Assembly: GCA_002373975.1 (NCBI GenBank)
Contig: DFKZ01000012.1
Location: forward strand, 1-24,109
Length of the DNA stretch: 24,109 bases
Source of the DNA: Lachnospiraceae bacterium UBA3632
GTDB taxonomy: Bacteria; Bacillota; Clostridia; Lachnospirales; Lachnospiraceae
Reading direction: 5' to 3'
Shown piece by piece: positions 1 through 5,567 of the stretch. Each line of letters opens with the position of its first letter. Position 1 is the first letter of the stretch. The notes under the pieces were generated by a model. It had not been told where the DNA came from. It was given only the letters and a program-made list of their open reading frames with translations, and searched no databases. Position numbers and translations under genes: made by a program.

Positions 1-240
1 GAAGGTGATCGTGAATATTATTATGAGGCGCTTGATAAGCATTTTCCAGGAATGAAAGAGCGGTATATCAAAAGGTATGGAAATGCGTATGAACTGCCAA
101 GTCCAAAAGCAAACGAATTGACAGGGATATTCCAGAGAATCTGTAAGGACAATGGGATACTATCAACTCCGGATGAGTGTTTCAGATTTATGCAAGAACT
201 TCCGGATAAGTATCCGCAGATGAGTATATTCGATTTGTAA
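1..240 (+). CDS. C-terminal part of an SPL-like radical SAM protein (5' end outside window)
   Basis: The frame is open from the first base and ends at TAA 238-240, leaving about 79 residues. Residues near YYEALDKHFPGMKERYI, followed by YGNAYELPSP, resemble the conserved C-terminus of the radical SAM proteins related to spore photoproduct lyase (SPL family), which bind a 4Fe-4S cluster and S-adenosylmethionine. The CxxxCxxC cluster motif would lie upstream, outside the window, so catalytic competence cannot be judged. The next gene starts 19 bases later with its own strong ribosome site, so the two may be co-transcribed. The internal ATG at 52 is not the true start because the homology runs upstream of it. 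Confidence 0.7.
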   Translation, partial: EGDREYYYEALDKHFPGMKERYIKRYGNAYELPSPKANELTGIFQRICKDNGILSTPDECFRFMQELPDKYPQMSIFDL

Positions 241-259
241 AGCGAAGGAGGCTGTTTAT

Positions 260-1015
260 ATGGAATACATCAGGGTAACAAAGGACAATTTGGAAAAGGA
301 ACACATCTGCTGTGCGATTTCCAATAACAAAGATGTGCAGGTATCTTCAAAGAAGGCCTGGCTTGCGGGCAGATTTGATGAAGGTCTTGTCTTTCTGAAA
401 AGCGTGGAGCGCGGTAAGTGCTTTATCGAATATATACCGGCGGAAAATGCATGGATTCCGATCGAGGCAGATGGATATATGTATATTGACTGCTTATGGG
501 TGTCCGGCTCTTTCAAAGGGCATGGATATTCCACGGATCTGCTTACTGCCTGCATCGAAGATAGTAAAGGAAAAGGTAAGAAGGGGCTTTGTATTTTATG
601 TGCAGCTAAGAAAAAGCCGTTTCTGGCTGATCCGAAGTTCCTGAAATATAAGGGCTTTACCGTTGCGGATGAAGCTGATAATGGTATCCAGCTATGGTAT
701 CTGACGTTTGAAGAGAAGGCGGGCGCACCACGATTCAAAGAATGCGCCAAACATCCACATATAGATGAGAAGGGATATGTTTTGTACTATACAAACCAAT
801 GTCCGTTCAATGCGAAGTATGTACCTGTTTTGGAGCAGACAGCTAAAGAGAACGGTATCCCATTCCGGGCAATTCATATAGAGAATAGGGATGAAGCGCA
901 GAATGCTCCAACTCCGATCACGAATTATGCTCTGTTCCATGATGGGGAGTATGTCACGAATGAACAGATGAACGATAAGAAATTCCTAAAGCTAAACCTG
1001 TTCCGGCAGCGGTGA
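260..1015 (+). CDS. GNAT N-acetyltransferase with YoaP-like C-terminal domain
   Basis: This 251-residue protein has two parts. Residues about 1-155 form a GNAT acetyltransferase fold that would use acetyl-CoA. The stretch WVSGSFKGHGYSTDLL (about 80-95) matches the position of the acetyl-CoA pyrophosphate loop (Q/RxxGxG/A), here in a relaxed form. Residues about 160-251 resemble the YoaP-like domain and begin with a strand and turn reading YYTNQCPF, like a thioredoxin-type active-site turn with a single cysteine. The start is fixed by AAGGAGG at 245-251, spaced 8 bases from the ATG. The substrate is unknown. It follows the radical SAM gene closely and may share its transcript. Domain assignment is from family recognition; the substrate cannot be inferred. 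Confidence 0.8.
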   Translation: MEYIRVTKDNLEKEHICCAISNNKDVQVSSKKAWLAGRFDEGLVFLKSVERGKCFIEYIPAENAWIPIEADGYMYIDCLWVSGSFKGHGYSTDLLTACIEDSKGKGKKGLCILCAAKKKPFLADPKFLKYKGFTVADEADNGIQLWYLTFEEKAGAPRFKECAKHPHIDEKGYVLYYTNQCPFNAKYVPVLEQTAKENGIPFRAIHIENRDEAQNAPTPITNYALFHDGEYVTNEQMNDKKFLKLNLFRQR

Positions 1016-1020
1016 AGCTG

Positions 1021-1137
1021 ATGCCGGACGCATCAATGGAGCTTCCTTATGAGGGGGCAAAAGAGATGATTCTGGTGGATGATGTTGATAACCGGGGCTT
1101 CTTTTGTAATTGGATGATTAATCCAATGGTGATATAA
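1021..1137 (+). other. Possible 38-codon ORF, unrecognised
   Basis: An ATG-to-TAA frame of 38 codons fills the gap between the GNAT gene and the zinc-ribbon gene. It contains the stretch AKEMILVDDVDNRGFFCNW, which looks protein-like but which I do not recognise. There is no convincing ribosome site before ATG 1021. It may be the surviving 3' end of a lost gene rather than a working small gene. Confidence 0.2.
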
Positions 1138-1138
1138 T
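1109..1138 (+). promoter_or_regulatory. Candidate promoter with an overlapping operator-like dyad
   Basis: TATAAT occurs at 1133-1138 with a weak -35, TTGGAT, at 1110-1115 (17-base spacer). A perfect 7-base dyad, ATTGGATgattaATCCAAT (1109-1127), covers the -35 and much of the spacer, the usual place for a repressor to block RNA polymerase. The predicted transcription start is about 1145, only a few bases before the ribosome site of the zinc-ribbon gene, so the leader would be very short. Confidence 0.4.
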
Positions 1139-1157
1139 GAACTATTGGAGGTGCGAT

Positions 1158-1340
1158 ATGCCATTTGTAAAAGTTCAATGCCCAAATTGCGGATCAGCTC
1201 TTGAGGTTGATAACTCAAAAGATTCTGCTATATGTAGTTTTTGCGGTACGCCTTTTATCGTTGAGAAGGCGATAAATAACTATAACATTAACAACACTTA
1301 TTATGTGGAAAATGCAACTTTTAATAATTTAAAAGGCTGA
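1158..1340 (+). CDS. Small zinc-ribbon protein (60 aa)
   Basis: The protein carries two CxxC knuckles (CPNCG near residues 8-12 and CSFCG near 29-33), a typical one-zinc ribbon of the kind found at the N-terminus of many Firmicutes proteins. It continues with an Asn/Tyr-rich tail (NNYNINNTYYVENATFNN) and then stops. The start is ATG 1158 because GGAGG (1147-1151) sits 6 bases upstream. The earlier in-frame ATG at 1137 overlaps the -10 box and has no ribosome site. Longer proteins with this kind of N-terminus usually continue into a membrane or repeat domain, so this may be a minimal or truncated version. A similar ribbon opens the protein at 2721-3104. Function unknown. Confidence 0.7.
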   Translation: MPFVKVQCPNCGSALEVDNSKDSAICSFCGTPFIVEKAINNYNINNTYYVENATFNNLKG

Positions 1341-1377
1341 TAAACTAGTGCATTGAAAAATTCTTGGAGATTACATT

Positions 1378-2259
1378 ATGAAAAAACATGTCATTTGTCT
1401 TGCTGTTTCATTATTATTACTGTTATGCGGCTGTTCTTCAGGGAAAACCAGTAAAGCTAAAAGCGTTGAAGTTCAGATTACGCAGCTTGCTACAGAGAGT
1501 TCTAATACTTTTAAATGGATGGCGTATTCGATAAATTCAGCCTATGAGCATCTTTCTGAAAAGGAGAAAGCCGCTGTTTCTAATTATGATGTACTTGTTG
1601 AAATCCTGGCACAAGTAGATGAAGTAAAGGCATACACGGGAACGTGGTGCGCTGAACGCCCAGGTTGTGATTACACATTGGAAATTAGCAATGATGGAGA
1701 AATGCAATGGGGAGATACACTTACCCAAATGTGGGTTGAGGATGGTGTATTCTATCTGGGTGAAGAGAAAATTGGAACTGCCTGTATTGAGGATGGAATC
1801 AGGAAAATAACTCTGGCAGACATTTGTTACGTTCAGAAGGAAAACTTGGAGGAAGCAAGAAATAAAAAGTATCTTGTTATAGAAGTAACATCTGATAATA
1901 TAAATGAAATATGGGATGATCCAGTGGTATTGGAAGAAAATGATAAAAGCATTGTTTATGGCAGCGTCAGCCATCTATATGGTGAAGGATATGTTTTTAT
2001 TGGGGCAAGTGACGATTTTAATGTAGAGTATTATGATGGTTATAGTTCACGGGCGCCCTTTGACATAATAATAGTTTTTGATAAAACAGTATCCTTTTCT
2101 TTACGCGCGTCGGGTGAATTATATTTTGTGAAAGAGTCTTATGTGCTTGATAATAAATGGGATCAATATAGGGAAATTCAGCTTACTACGTGGGATTACT
2201 GGGAAGAGAATAATGGCTGGTACTGGTATCCAGACGAATACAATAACCATAAATACTAA
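1378..2259 (+). CDS. Predicted lipoprotein of unknown function
   Basis: This 293-residue protein opens with a basic residue cluster, a hydrophobic core and the lipobox LLLCGC, with the lipidated cysteine at about residue 19, followed by a Ser/Lys-rich linker. It should be anchored to the outer face of the membrane. A stretch TGTWCAERPGCDYTLEIS (about residues 82-99) resembles the first strands of small beta-barrel lipoproteins that begin with a GTW motif, and the rest is rich in aromatic and acidic residues, ending in a Trp/Tyr-rich tail. I do not recognise a named family. GGAG at 1365-1368 precedes ATG 1378. It lies 37 bases after the zinc-ribbon gene and may share its transcript. Confidence 0.7.
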   Translation: MKKHVICLAVSLLLLLCGCSSGKTSKAKSVEVQITQLATESSNTFKWMAYSINSAYEHLSEKEKAAVSNYDVLVEILAQVDEVKAYTGTWCAERPGCDYTLEISNDGEMQWGDTLTQMWVEDGVFYLGEEKIGTACIEDGIRKITLADICYVQKENLEEARNKKYLVIEVTSDNINEIWDDPVVLEENDKSIVYGSVSHLYGEGYVFIGASDDFNVEYYDGYSSRAPFDIIIVFDKTVSFSLRASGELYFVKESYVLDNKWDQYREIQLTTWDYWEENNGWYWYPDEYNNHKY

Positions 2260-2312
2260 GCGCTGTATAAGATAATAGAGTATTAATAGATGGACAAGTC
2301 AGAAATTAAAAA

Positions 2313-2528
2313 ATGGTAATTGAAAAACCGACACAAAAAAATATAATAAGTAAAATAGGTCTTGACGCAAATAAGGATTTTGTGTCAGATGATGATATTG
2401 TTGAATTATTAGAAAAGGTTTCATCGTATTTGCAACGTTATGGATTCGAGGACCCACCCGAATATGAAGTGACGGAAGACGGAATTGCTTGCGAAGAAAT
2501 ACTTGATATATTTTCAGAAAGCGAATAA
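2313..2528 (+). CDS. Small acidic protein of unknown function (71 aa)
   Basis: The frame encodes a strongly acidic 71-residue protein, unrecognised. There is no good ribosome site before ATG 2313. An alternative ATG at 2290 opens the peptide MDKSEIKKW and then meets TAA at 2317-2319, in a different frame from the ORF. One additional A in the A-run at 2308-2313 would join the two into a single frame starting at 2290. This may be a slightly damaged gene or a sequencing slip. Acidic proteins of this size are often partners or inhibitors of a neighbouring protein, but nothing here proves that. Confidence 0.4.
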   Translation: MVIEKPTQKNIISKIGLDANKDFVSDDDIVELLEKVSSYLQRYGFEDPPEYEVTEDGIACEEILDIFSESE

Positions 2529-2560
2529 TAGAAAAAACAGAAGGAAGTCCACAAGCAAAT

Positions 2561-2586
2561 ACGACCCTCCAATTTTGGAGAGTCGT
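2561..2586. terminator. Hairpin repeat, copy 1 (terminator-like)
   Basis: ACGACCCTCCAA and TTGGAGAGTCGT form a 12-base stem with one mismatch and a two-base loop. The same element, preceded by CAAATACGACCCTCCAA, recurs at 3141-3170. On the minus strand it follows immediately after a stop codon at 2589-2587, consistent with use as a minus-strand terminator. Confidence 0.5.
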
Positions 2587-2682
2587 TCAGCAAGAGACTT
2601 CTTGAAGTATTTCTGCTGTCCTTTTGGTAAGCTCTTTTCCGGTGGAATCCTCGGTAAAATATGAGTTAAGACTTGAAAAATA
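2587..2682 (-). pseudogene. Possible 3' remnant of a minus-strand gene
   Basis: On the minus strand a short open stretch reads FTEDSTGKELTKRTAEILQ and then EVSC before TGA, with the hairpin at 2561-2586 directly after the stop. No start codon or ribosome site is present and the frame is closed upstream near 2683-2685. It looks like the last 30 or so codons of a gene whose body is gone. The identification is weak and the parent family is unrecognised. Confidence 0.2.
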
Positions 2683-2700
2683 CCCCTCTTATGCTATCAT
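2673..2700 (+). promoter_or_regulatory. Candidate promoter for the zinc-ribbon membrane protein
   Basis: TTGAAA (2673-2678) and TATCAT (2695-2700) are separated by 16 bases. The predicted start, near 2707, nearly coincides with the AGGAGGG ribosome site of the next gene, giving a very short leader, as at the other zinc-ribbon gene. Confidence 0.45.
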
Positions 2701-2720
2701 AGTTATAGGAGGGCAATTTT

Positions 2721-3104
2721 ATGCAATTGGTTACTTTAAAATGTCCTACTTGTAATGCAAACATACAAGTTAATTCCGAATTAACACAAGGAACGTGTAA
2801 TTACTGTGGGGCTACATTCTTAATTGATGATGAGGTCAAGAAAAGAGACCAACTTTCCGAAGAAGATGGATTTAACTTTGAGAAAGGCAGAATAAGGGCG
2901 CAAAAAGAAGAGGAAGAACGGCAGAGAGCTGAAAATATAAGATTAGCCCAAGAAGAATTTAAAAGACGCCAATTAGCTGAACAGGAAAGGCTCGCAAACG
3001 TCAACAAGTCTTATAAAATTGGATTTATTAAAATGCTTATTCTTTCAGCAGCCGTTGTGTGCGGTGTGGGTTTAATATATCTAATCGCTTATTTTTTAAG
3101 ATAG
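2721..3104 (+). CDS. Zinc-ribbon protein with coiled coil and C-terminal membrane anchor
   Basis: This 127-residue protein has three clear parts. Residues 8-35 hold two zinc knuckles (CPTCN and CNYCG). Residues about 45-95 form a highly charged Glu/Arg/Gln-rich helix, probably a coiled coil. Residues about 102-126 form one hydrophobic segment (IKMLILSAAVVCGVGLIYLI) close to the C-terminus. This predicts a tail-anchored cytoplasmic protein. AGGAGGG (2707-2713) gives an unambiguous start at ATG 2721. Two hairpins follow the stop codon, so it is probably transcribed alone. The ribbon is related in layout to the 60-residue protein at 1158-1340. Function unknown; a scaffold or sensing role would be a guess. 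Confidence 0.75.
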   Translation: MQLVTLKCPTCNANIQVNSELTQGTCNYCGATFLIDDEVKKRDQLSEEDGFNFEKGRIRAQKEEEERQRAENIRLAQEEFKRRQLAEQERLANVNKSYKIGFIKMLILSAAVVCGVGLIYLIAYFLR

Positions 3105-3118
3105 TTTATGCTAATAAG

Positions 3119-3138
3119 AGACCGCTTCGGCGGTCTTT
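3119..3138 (+). terminator. Intrinsic terminator with TTCG tetraloop
   Basis: AGACCGC-TTCG-GCGGTCT forms a 7-base GC-rich stem closed by the stable TTCG loop and followed by TT and a short mixed tail. It lies 14 bases after the stop of the zinc-ribbon membrane protein. Confidence 0.75.
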
Positions 3139-3140
3139 CA

Positions 3141-3170
3141 AATACGACCCTCCAAATTTGGAGGGTCTTT
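3141..3170. terminator. Hairpin repeat, copy 2 (perfect 22-base palindrome plus T run)
   Basis: GACCCTCCAAA and TTTGGAGGGTC (3146-3167) are perfect reverse complements with no loop base between them, followed by TTT. The preceding AATACGACCCTCCAA matches copy 1 at 2557-2572. It is the second terminator-like hairpin in a row after the upstream gene. Confidence 0.6.
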
Positions 3171-3229
3171 CAACTGGTGGTCTCCCACTGTTATGTTATA
3201 AGAATGAACAGAGAGGAAAACAGGGGTAA

Positions 3230-3661
3230 ATGATTACAAATGAGGAAAAACACGAGAATTATATCCGATTGAAAGCCAAACTTAAAAAATCACTTGTGGG
3301 AGAGTTTTGGTTTGAAGCATGCATGATTGAATATGCCATCATTGAGGATCGTACAGCATCAATACTTTTGCATGCCGGAATAACTGACAAGGGATGGGAA
3401 AAGAAGTTATCTAACAAATTGAATTCTATAGAGAATCAAATTGGAAAAAAGCATCCGATTATTGGAAAGAAGGTTTCTTTGGCAACAGTAAGAGAAATAC
3501 GAGAATGGAAGGAAGTCAGAAACGAGACTGTTCATAGAGCATGCATTACTAAGTATGATGAAGACGCGATTCGCGTTTTGGCAATTAGAGGAAAAGAATT
3601 GATGGATAGGATTTCTAATGATGCGAAGAAGGTGAGTAGAGCAGAAAAACCGAATAAATAA
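3230..3661 (+). CDS. HEPN-like protein, possible RNase toxin
   Basis: This 143-residue, largely helical protein carries RNETVH at residues 97-102, fitting the RN-xxx-H (Rx4-6H) signature that forms the RNase active site of HEPN-domain proteins. It lies in a helix after EIREWKEV, the usual position. An acidic helix EYAIIEDR (34-41) matches the upstream helix of small HEPN proteins common in Firmicutes variable regions. Many HEPN proteins cleave tRNA or other RNA and are held in check by a partner encoded next door. The start is ATG 3230 with AGGGG close upstream and GAGAGGAA further back; TATAAG with an extended TG at 3194-3202 could be the -10. The downstream partner ORF is frameshifted. Toxin activity is inferred, not shown. 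Confidence 0.6.
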   Translation: MITNEEKHENYIRLKAKLKKSLVGEFWFEACMIEYAIIEDRTASILLHAGITDKGWEKKLSNKLNSIENQIGKKHPIIGKKVSLATVREIREWKEVRNETVHRACITKYDEDAIRVLAIRGKELMDRISNDAKKVSRAEKPNK

Positions 3662-3710
3662 AGGATATTATGATATCGGATAATTTGAAATACGGAGGGC
3701 CTTAATACGA

Positions 3711-4077
3711 ATGATGAAAACTTCAGAAAGAAAATCGAATTAAGCTGTACTCAGCGGGAGATGAAGGCATCGATAAGAAGATTGACAAGGTCATCTTTGA
3801 TATTGAGCAAATATCGCAGAGTCTGCCGGAATACTTTAAAGTATTAGTTGATTCATATAAAACGGCCCATGTCCAAAAGGAAAAGGAACTGATCGAATAC
3901 TTCCTTGATTCTGTTGGATTCCAGCTTGGTGATCATAAAAAACTCTATGCTGTCAAAAAGCCTCTGGATGAGAGGATATCAGTCCTGTCAGAATTTTATA
4001 CTTATATCATATTTGATATGGTGTTCATTGAATATGAGGGCTATATCGTGCTCATAGTTTTAGGCTCCGATGAATGA
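3711..4077 (+). pseudogene. Frameshifted unknown gene downstream of the HEPN-like gene
   Basis: From 3718 to TGA 4075-4077 one frame is open for about 119 codons with coding character (for example SLPEYFKVLVDSYKTAHVQK, then a hydrophobic Tyr-rich end). It has no start codon near its 5' end. GGAGGG (3694-3699) is followed by ATG-ATG at 3711-3716 in another frame, which stops after nine codons. Removing one A from the A4 run at 3717-3720 would join ATG 3711 to the long frame and give a protein of about 121 residues. The gene is therefore broken by one single-base slip, or carries a sequencing error. I do not recognise the family. Its position right behind the HEPN gene suggests a partner or antitoxin role, which is inference. 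Confidence 0.5.
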
Positions 4078-4097
4078 TTCGTTGGAAGGATGTACGC

Positions 4098-4592
4098 ATG
4101 ACCGGTATACAAGAGAAAGCACAACAAAGTTTATTATTTAATGTAGGATACACATATATTGAATTGAGAGAAAGACCCGAATTGATCGATATGGCGGCAG
4201 ACTGGTTTCACAAAAAGTGGGGTGTGCCAAAGGAAGCATATCTGGAATGTATGACAGCTTATCTTGATGGGAAAACGGAAAACGGATGGTATCTGTGTAT
4301 GCTCGGAGATCAGATCGTGGGAGGCCTGGGAGTAATAGACAATGATTTTCACGACAGAAAGGATCTGAGCCCCAATGTATGTGCTGTATATACAGAGGAA
4401 GCTCATCGCGGGCAGGGTATAGCCGGAAAACTTCTTGATATTGTTGTGAACGATATGAAGAATAAGGGCGTTTCACCTATTTATCTCGTAACCGATCATA
4501 CCGGTTTTTATGAGCGCTACGGATGGGAGTTTTTCTGCATGGCTCAGGGTGATGATGAACCGGAGCAGACGAGATTGTATATTCATCGGTGA
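4098..4592 (+). CDS. GNAT family N-acetyltransferase
   Basis: This 164-residue protein has a compact GNAT fold. Residues EEAHRGQGIAGKLL hold the acetyl-CoA pyrophosphate loop (R-G-Q-G-I-A), preceded by the strand PNVCAVYT. The C-terminal part, IYLVTDHTGFYERYGWEF, is the usual last strand-helix unit with the catalytic-region Tyr. ATG 4098 is preferred because GGAAGGA (4084-4090) lies 7 bases upstream. The in-frame ATG 4074 would overlap the stop of the preceding broken gene and has no ribosome site of its own. The substrate is unknown. A long hairpin follows the gene, so transcription probably ends there. Confidence 0.8.
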   Translation: MTGIQEKAQQSLLFNVGYTYIELRERPELIDMAADWFHKKWGVPKEAYLECMTAYLDGKTENGWYLCMLGDQIVGGLGVIDNDFHDRKDLSPNVCAVYTEEAHRGQGIAGKLLDIVVNDMKNKGVSPIYLVTDHTGFYERYGWEFFCMAQGDDEPEQTRLYIHR

Positions 4593-4639
4593 TATTTTTA
4601 GGGAGATGCTTTGCCCCTAACTGTATCACAGTAAATACA

Positions 4640-4692
4640 AAAAGTCCTATGACTTTCGCAAGTGCGCTTGCAAAAGCCATAGGACTTTTACT
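4640..4692. terminator. Long hairpin terminator, 23-base arms
   Basis: Arms at 4640-4662 and 4667-4689 pair at 21 of 23 positions around the loop TGCG. The outer ends are AAAAGTCCTATG and CATAGGACTTTT, so the hairpin carries an A run before and a T run after it and can terminate in both directions. Confidence 0.75.
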
Positions 4693-4740
4693 ACAATAAG
4701 TACAAAACAGATAGGACTATGGAGACTCTATGGAGGCGCT

Positions 4741-5020
4741 ATGTATAGAGAAATAACGAAAGAATTGGAAAAATGGAAAGGCAAAGCACATCGCAAACCG
4801 CTTCTTCTTACAGGAGTCAGGCAATGCGGCAAGACGTATATAGTCAATGAGTTTGCAGGTAAATATTTATAAGCAGTTCTGCAAGAAGTATCAGCCGAAG
4901 AAAGGCATTAAGCTATCCGAAAAGAATATAGCCGAAAATGTTTGTGAATCCACAGTCTCTTACAGCATTCCGCTATACCTTGGTTGGAATGTAGATTATT
5001 TCTTGTCCGGGAAATACTGA
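4741..5020 (+). pseudogene. Remnant of a DUF4143-type P-loop ATPase, internal deletion
   Basis: ATG 4741 opens 43 codons that match the N-terminus of the large Firmicutes ATPase family with a C-terminal DUF4143 domain: a helix, then LLLTGVRQCGKTYIVNEFAG, which contains the Walker A motif GVRQCGKT. The frame stops at TAA 4870-4872. Immediately afterwards, in another frame (4868-5020), comes a stretch resembling the C-terminal end of the same family (KKGIKLSEKNIAENV, then SIPLYLGWNVDYFL). Intact members are about 400 residues, so roughly 300 codons, including Walker B and the DNA-binding region, have been deleted. It cannot make an active ATPase. Confidence 0.75.
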
Positions 5021-5092
5021 TTTTTAAGTTTGAAGCAGCTGGGGAAGGTTCCGGATGTATATGTTTCCGGAATAGGAAGATCAAAAAGAAGC

Positions 5093-5121
5093 TTGGAAGC
5101 GCAGGCATAAATTAGTATAAT
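5093..5121 (+). promoter_or_regulatory. Promoter for the Hpt-kinase-EAL operon
   Basis: TTGGAA (5093-5098) and a consensus TATAAT (5116-5121) are spaced by 17 bases. The predicted start lies near 5128, leaving a leader of about 37 bases before ATG 5165 with AAGGAGGAG at 5151-5159. Confidence 0.6.
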
Positions 5122-5164
5122 AAACTTATGTGTAAATAAGGCAGGACGACAAGGAGGAGATAAG

Positions 5165-5506
5165 ATGATCACTTTGGAAGCTTTAAAGAGTTTCGGCGCC
5201 GATACCGAAAAGGGACTGGCAATGTGCATGGGTAATGAGGCGCTTTATCTGAGGCTTGTCGGCTCTGTTCCGACTGAGAGTAAATTCGAGACTCTTTCGG
5301 ATGCCATCAAAAAAGGAAACCTGAATGAGGCCTTTGATGCGGCACATGCAATAAAGGGCGTGCTGGGCAATCTGGCACTGACGCCCCTTTATGACAAGGC
5401 TTCGGAGATCACGGAGCTGCTAAGAGACAGGACAGATACCGATTACACGAGGCTTCTTTCTGAACTGTTTGAAGAGAGGGACAGACTGGCAGAACTCTGT
5501 AAATAA
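5165..5506 (+). CDS. Stand-alone histidine phosphotransfer (Hpt) protein
   Basis: This 113-residue helical protein carries AAHAIKGVLGNLAL, the Hpt motif HxxKG, with the phosphorylatable His at residue 61 and the expected Lys and Gly three and four residues later. The length is typical of a free Hpt four-helix bundle. Such proteins pass phosphate between receiver domains. It is the first gene of a co-directional set: the hybrid kinase starts 61 bases after it and itself lacks an Hpt domain, so this protein is the natural intermediate between the kinase receivers and the receiver-EAL protein. The start is well set by AAGGAGGAG upstream. It could also serve the REC-Hpt-REC protein encoded opposite. 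Confidence 0.88.
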   Translation: MITLEALKSFGADTEKGLAMCMGNEALYLRLVGSVPTESKFETLSDAIKKGNLNEAFDAAHAIKGVLGNLALTPLYDKASEITELLRDRTDTDYTRLLSELFEERDRLAELCK

Positions 5507-5567
5507 CCTGAAGAATGAGCCGGTTGCGTTATTATTGTTTTTATTTTTGTTATGAGGATAGTATAAA

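Noticed and set aside
3119..3170. Start of a CRISPR-like or clustered palindrome array
   Set aside because: There are only two adjacent hairpins, different in sequence, plus one distant copy; no regular spacers. They read as terminators.
5500..5545. Terminator or attenuator between the Hpt and kinase genes
   Set aside because: AATAAC/GTTATT and AACC/GGTT pairings exist and a T-rich stretch follows, but the stem is short and interrupted; too weak to claim.
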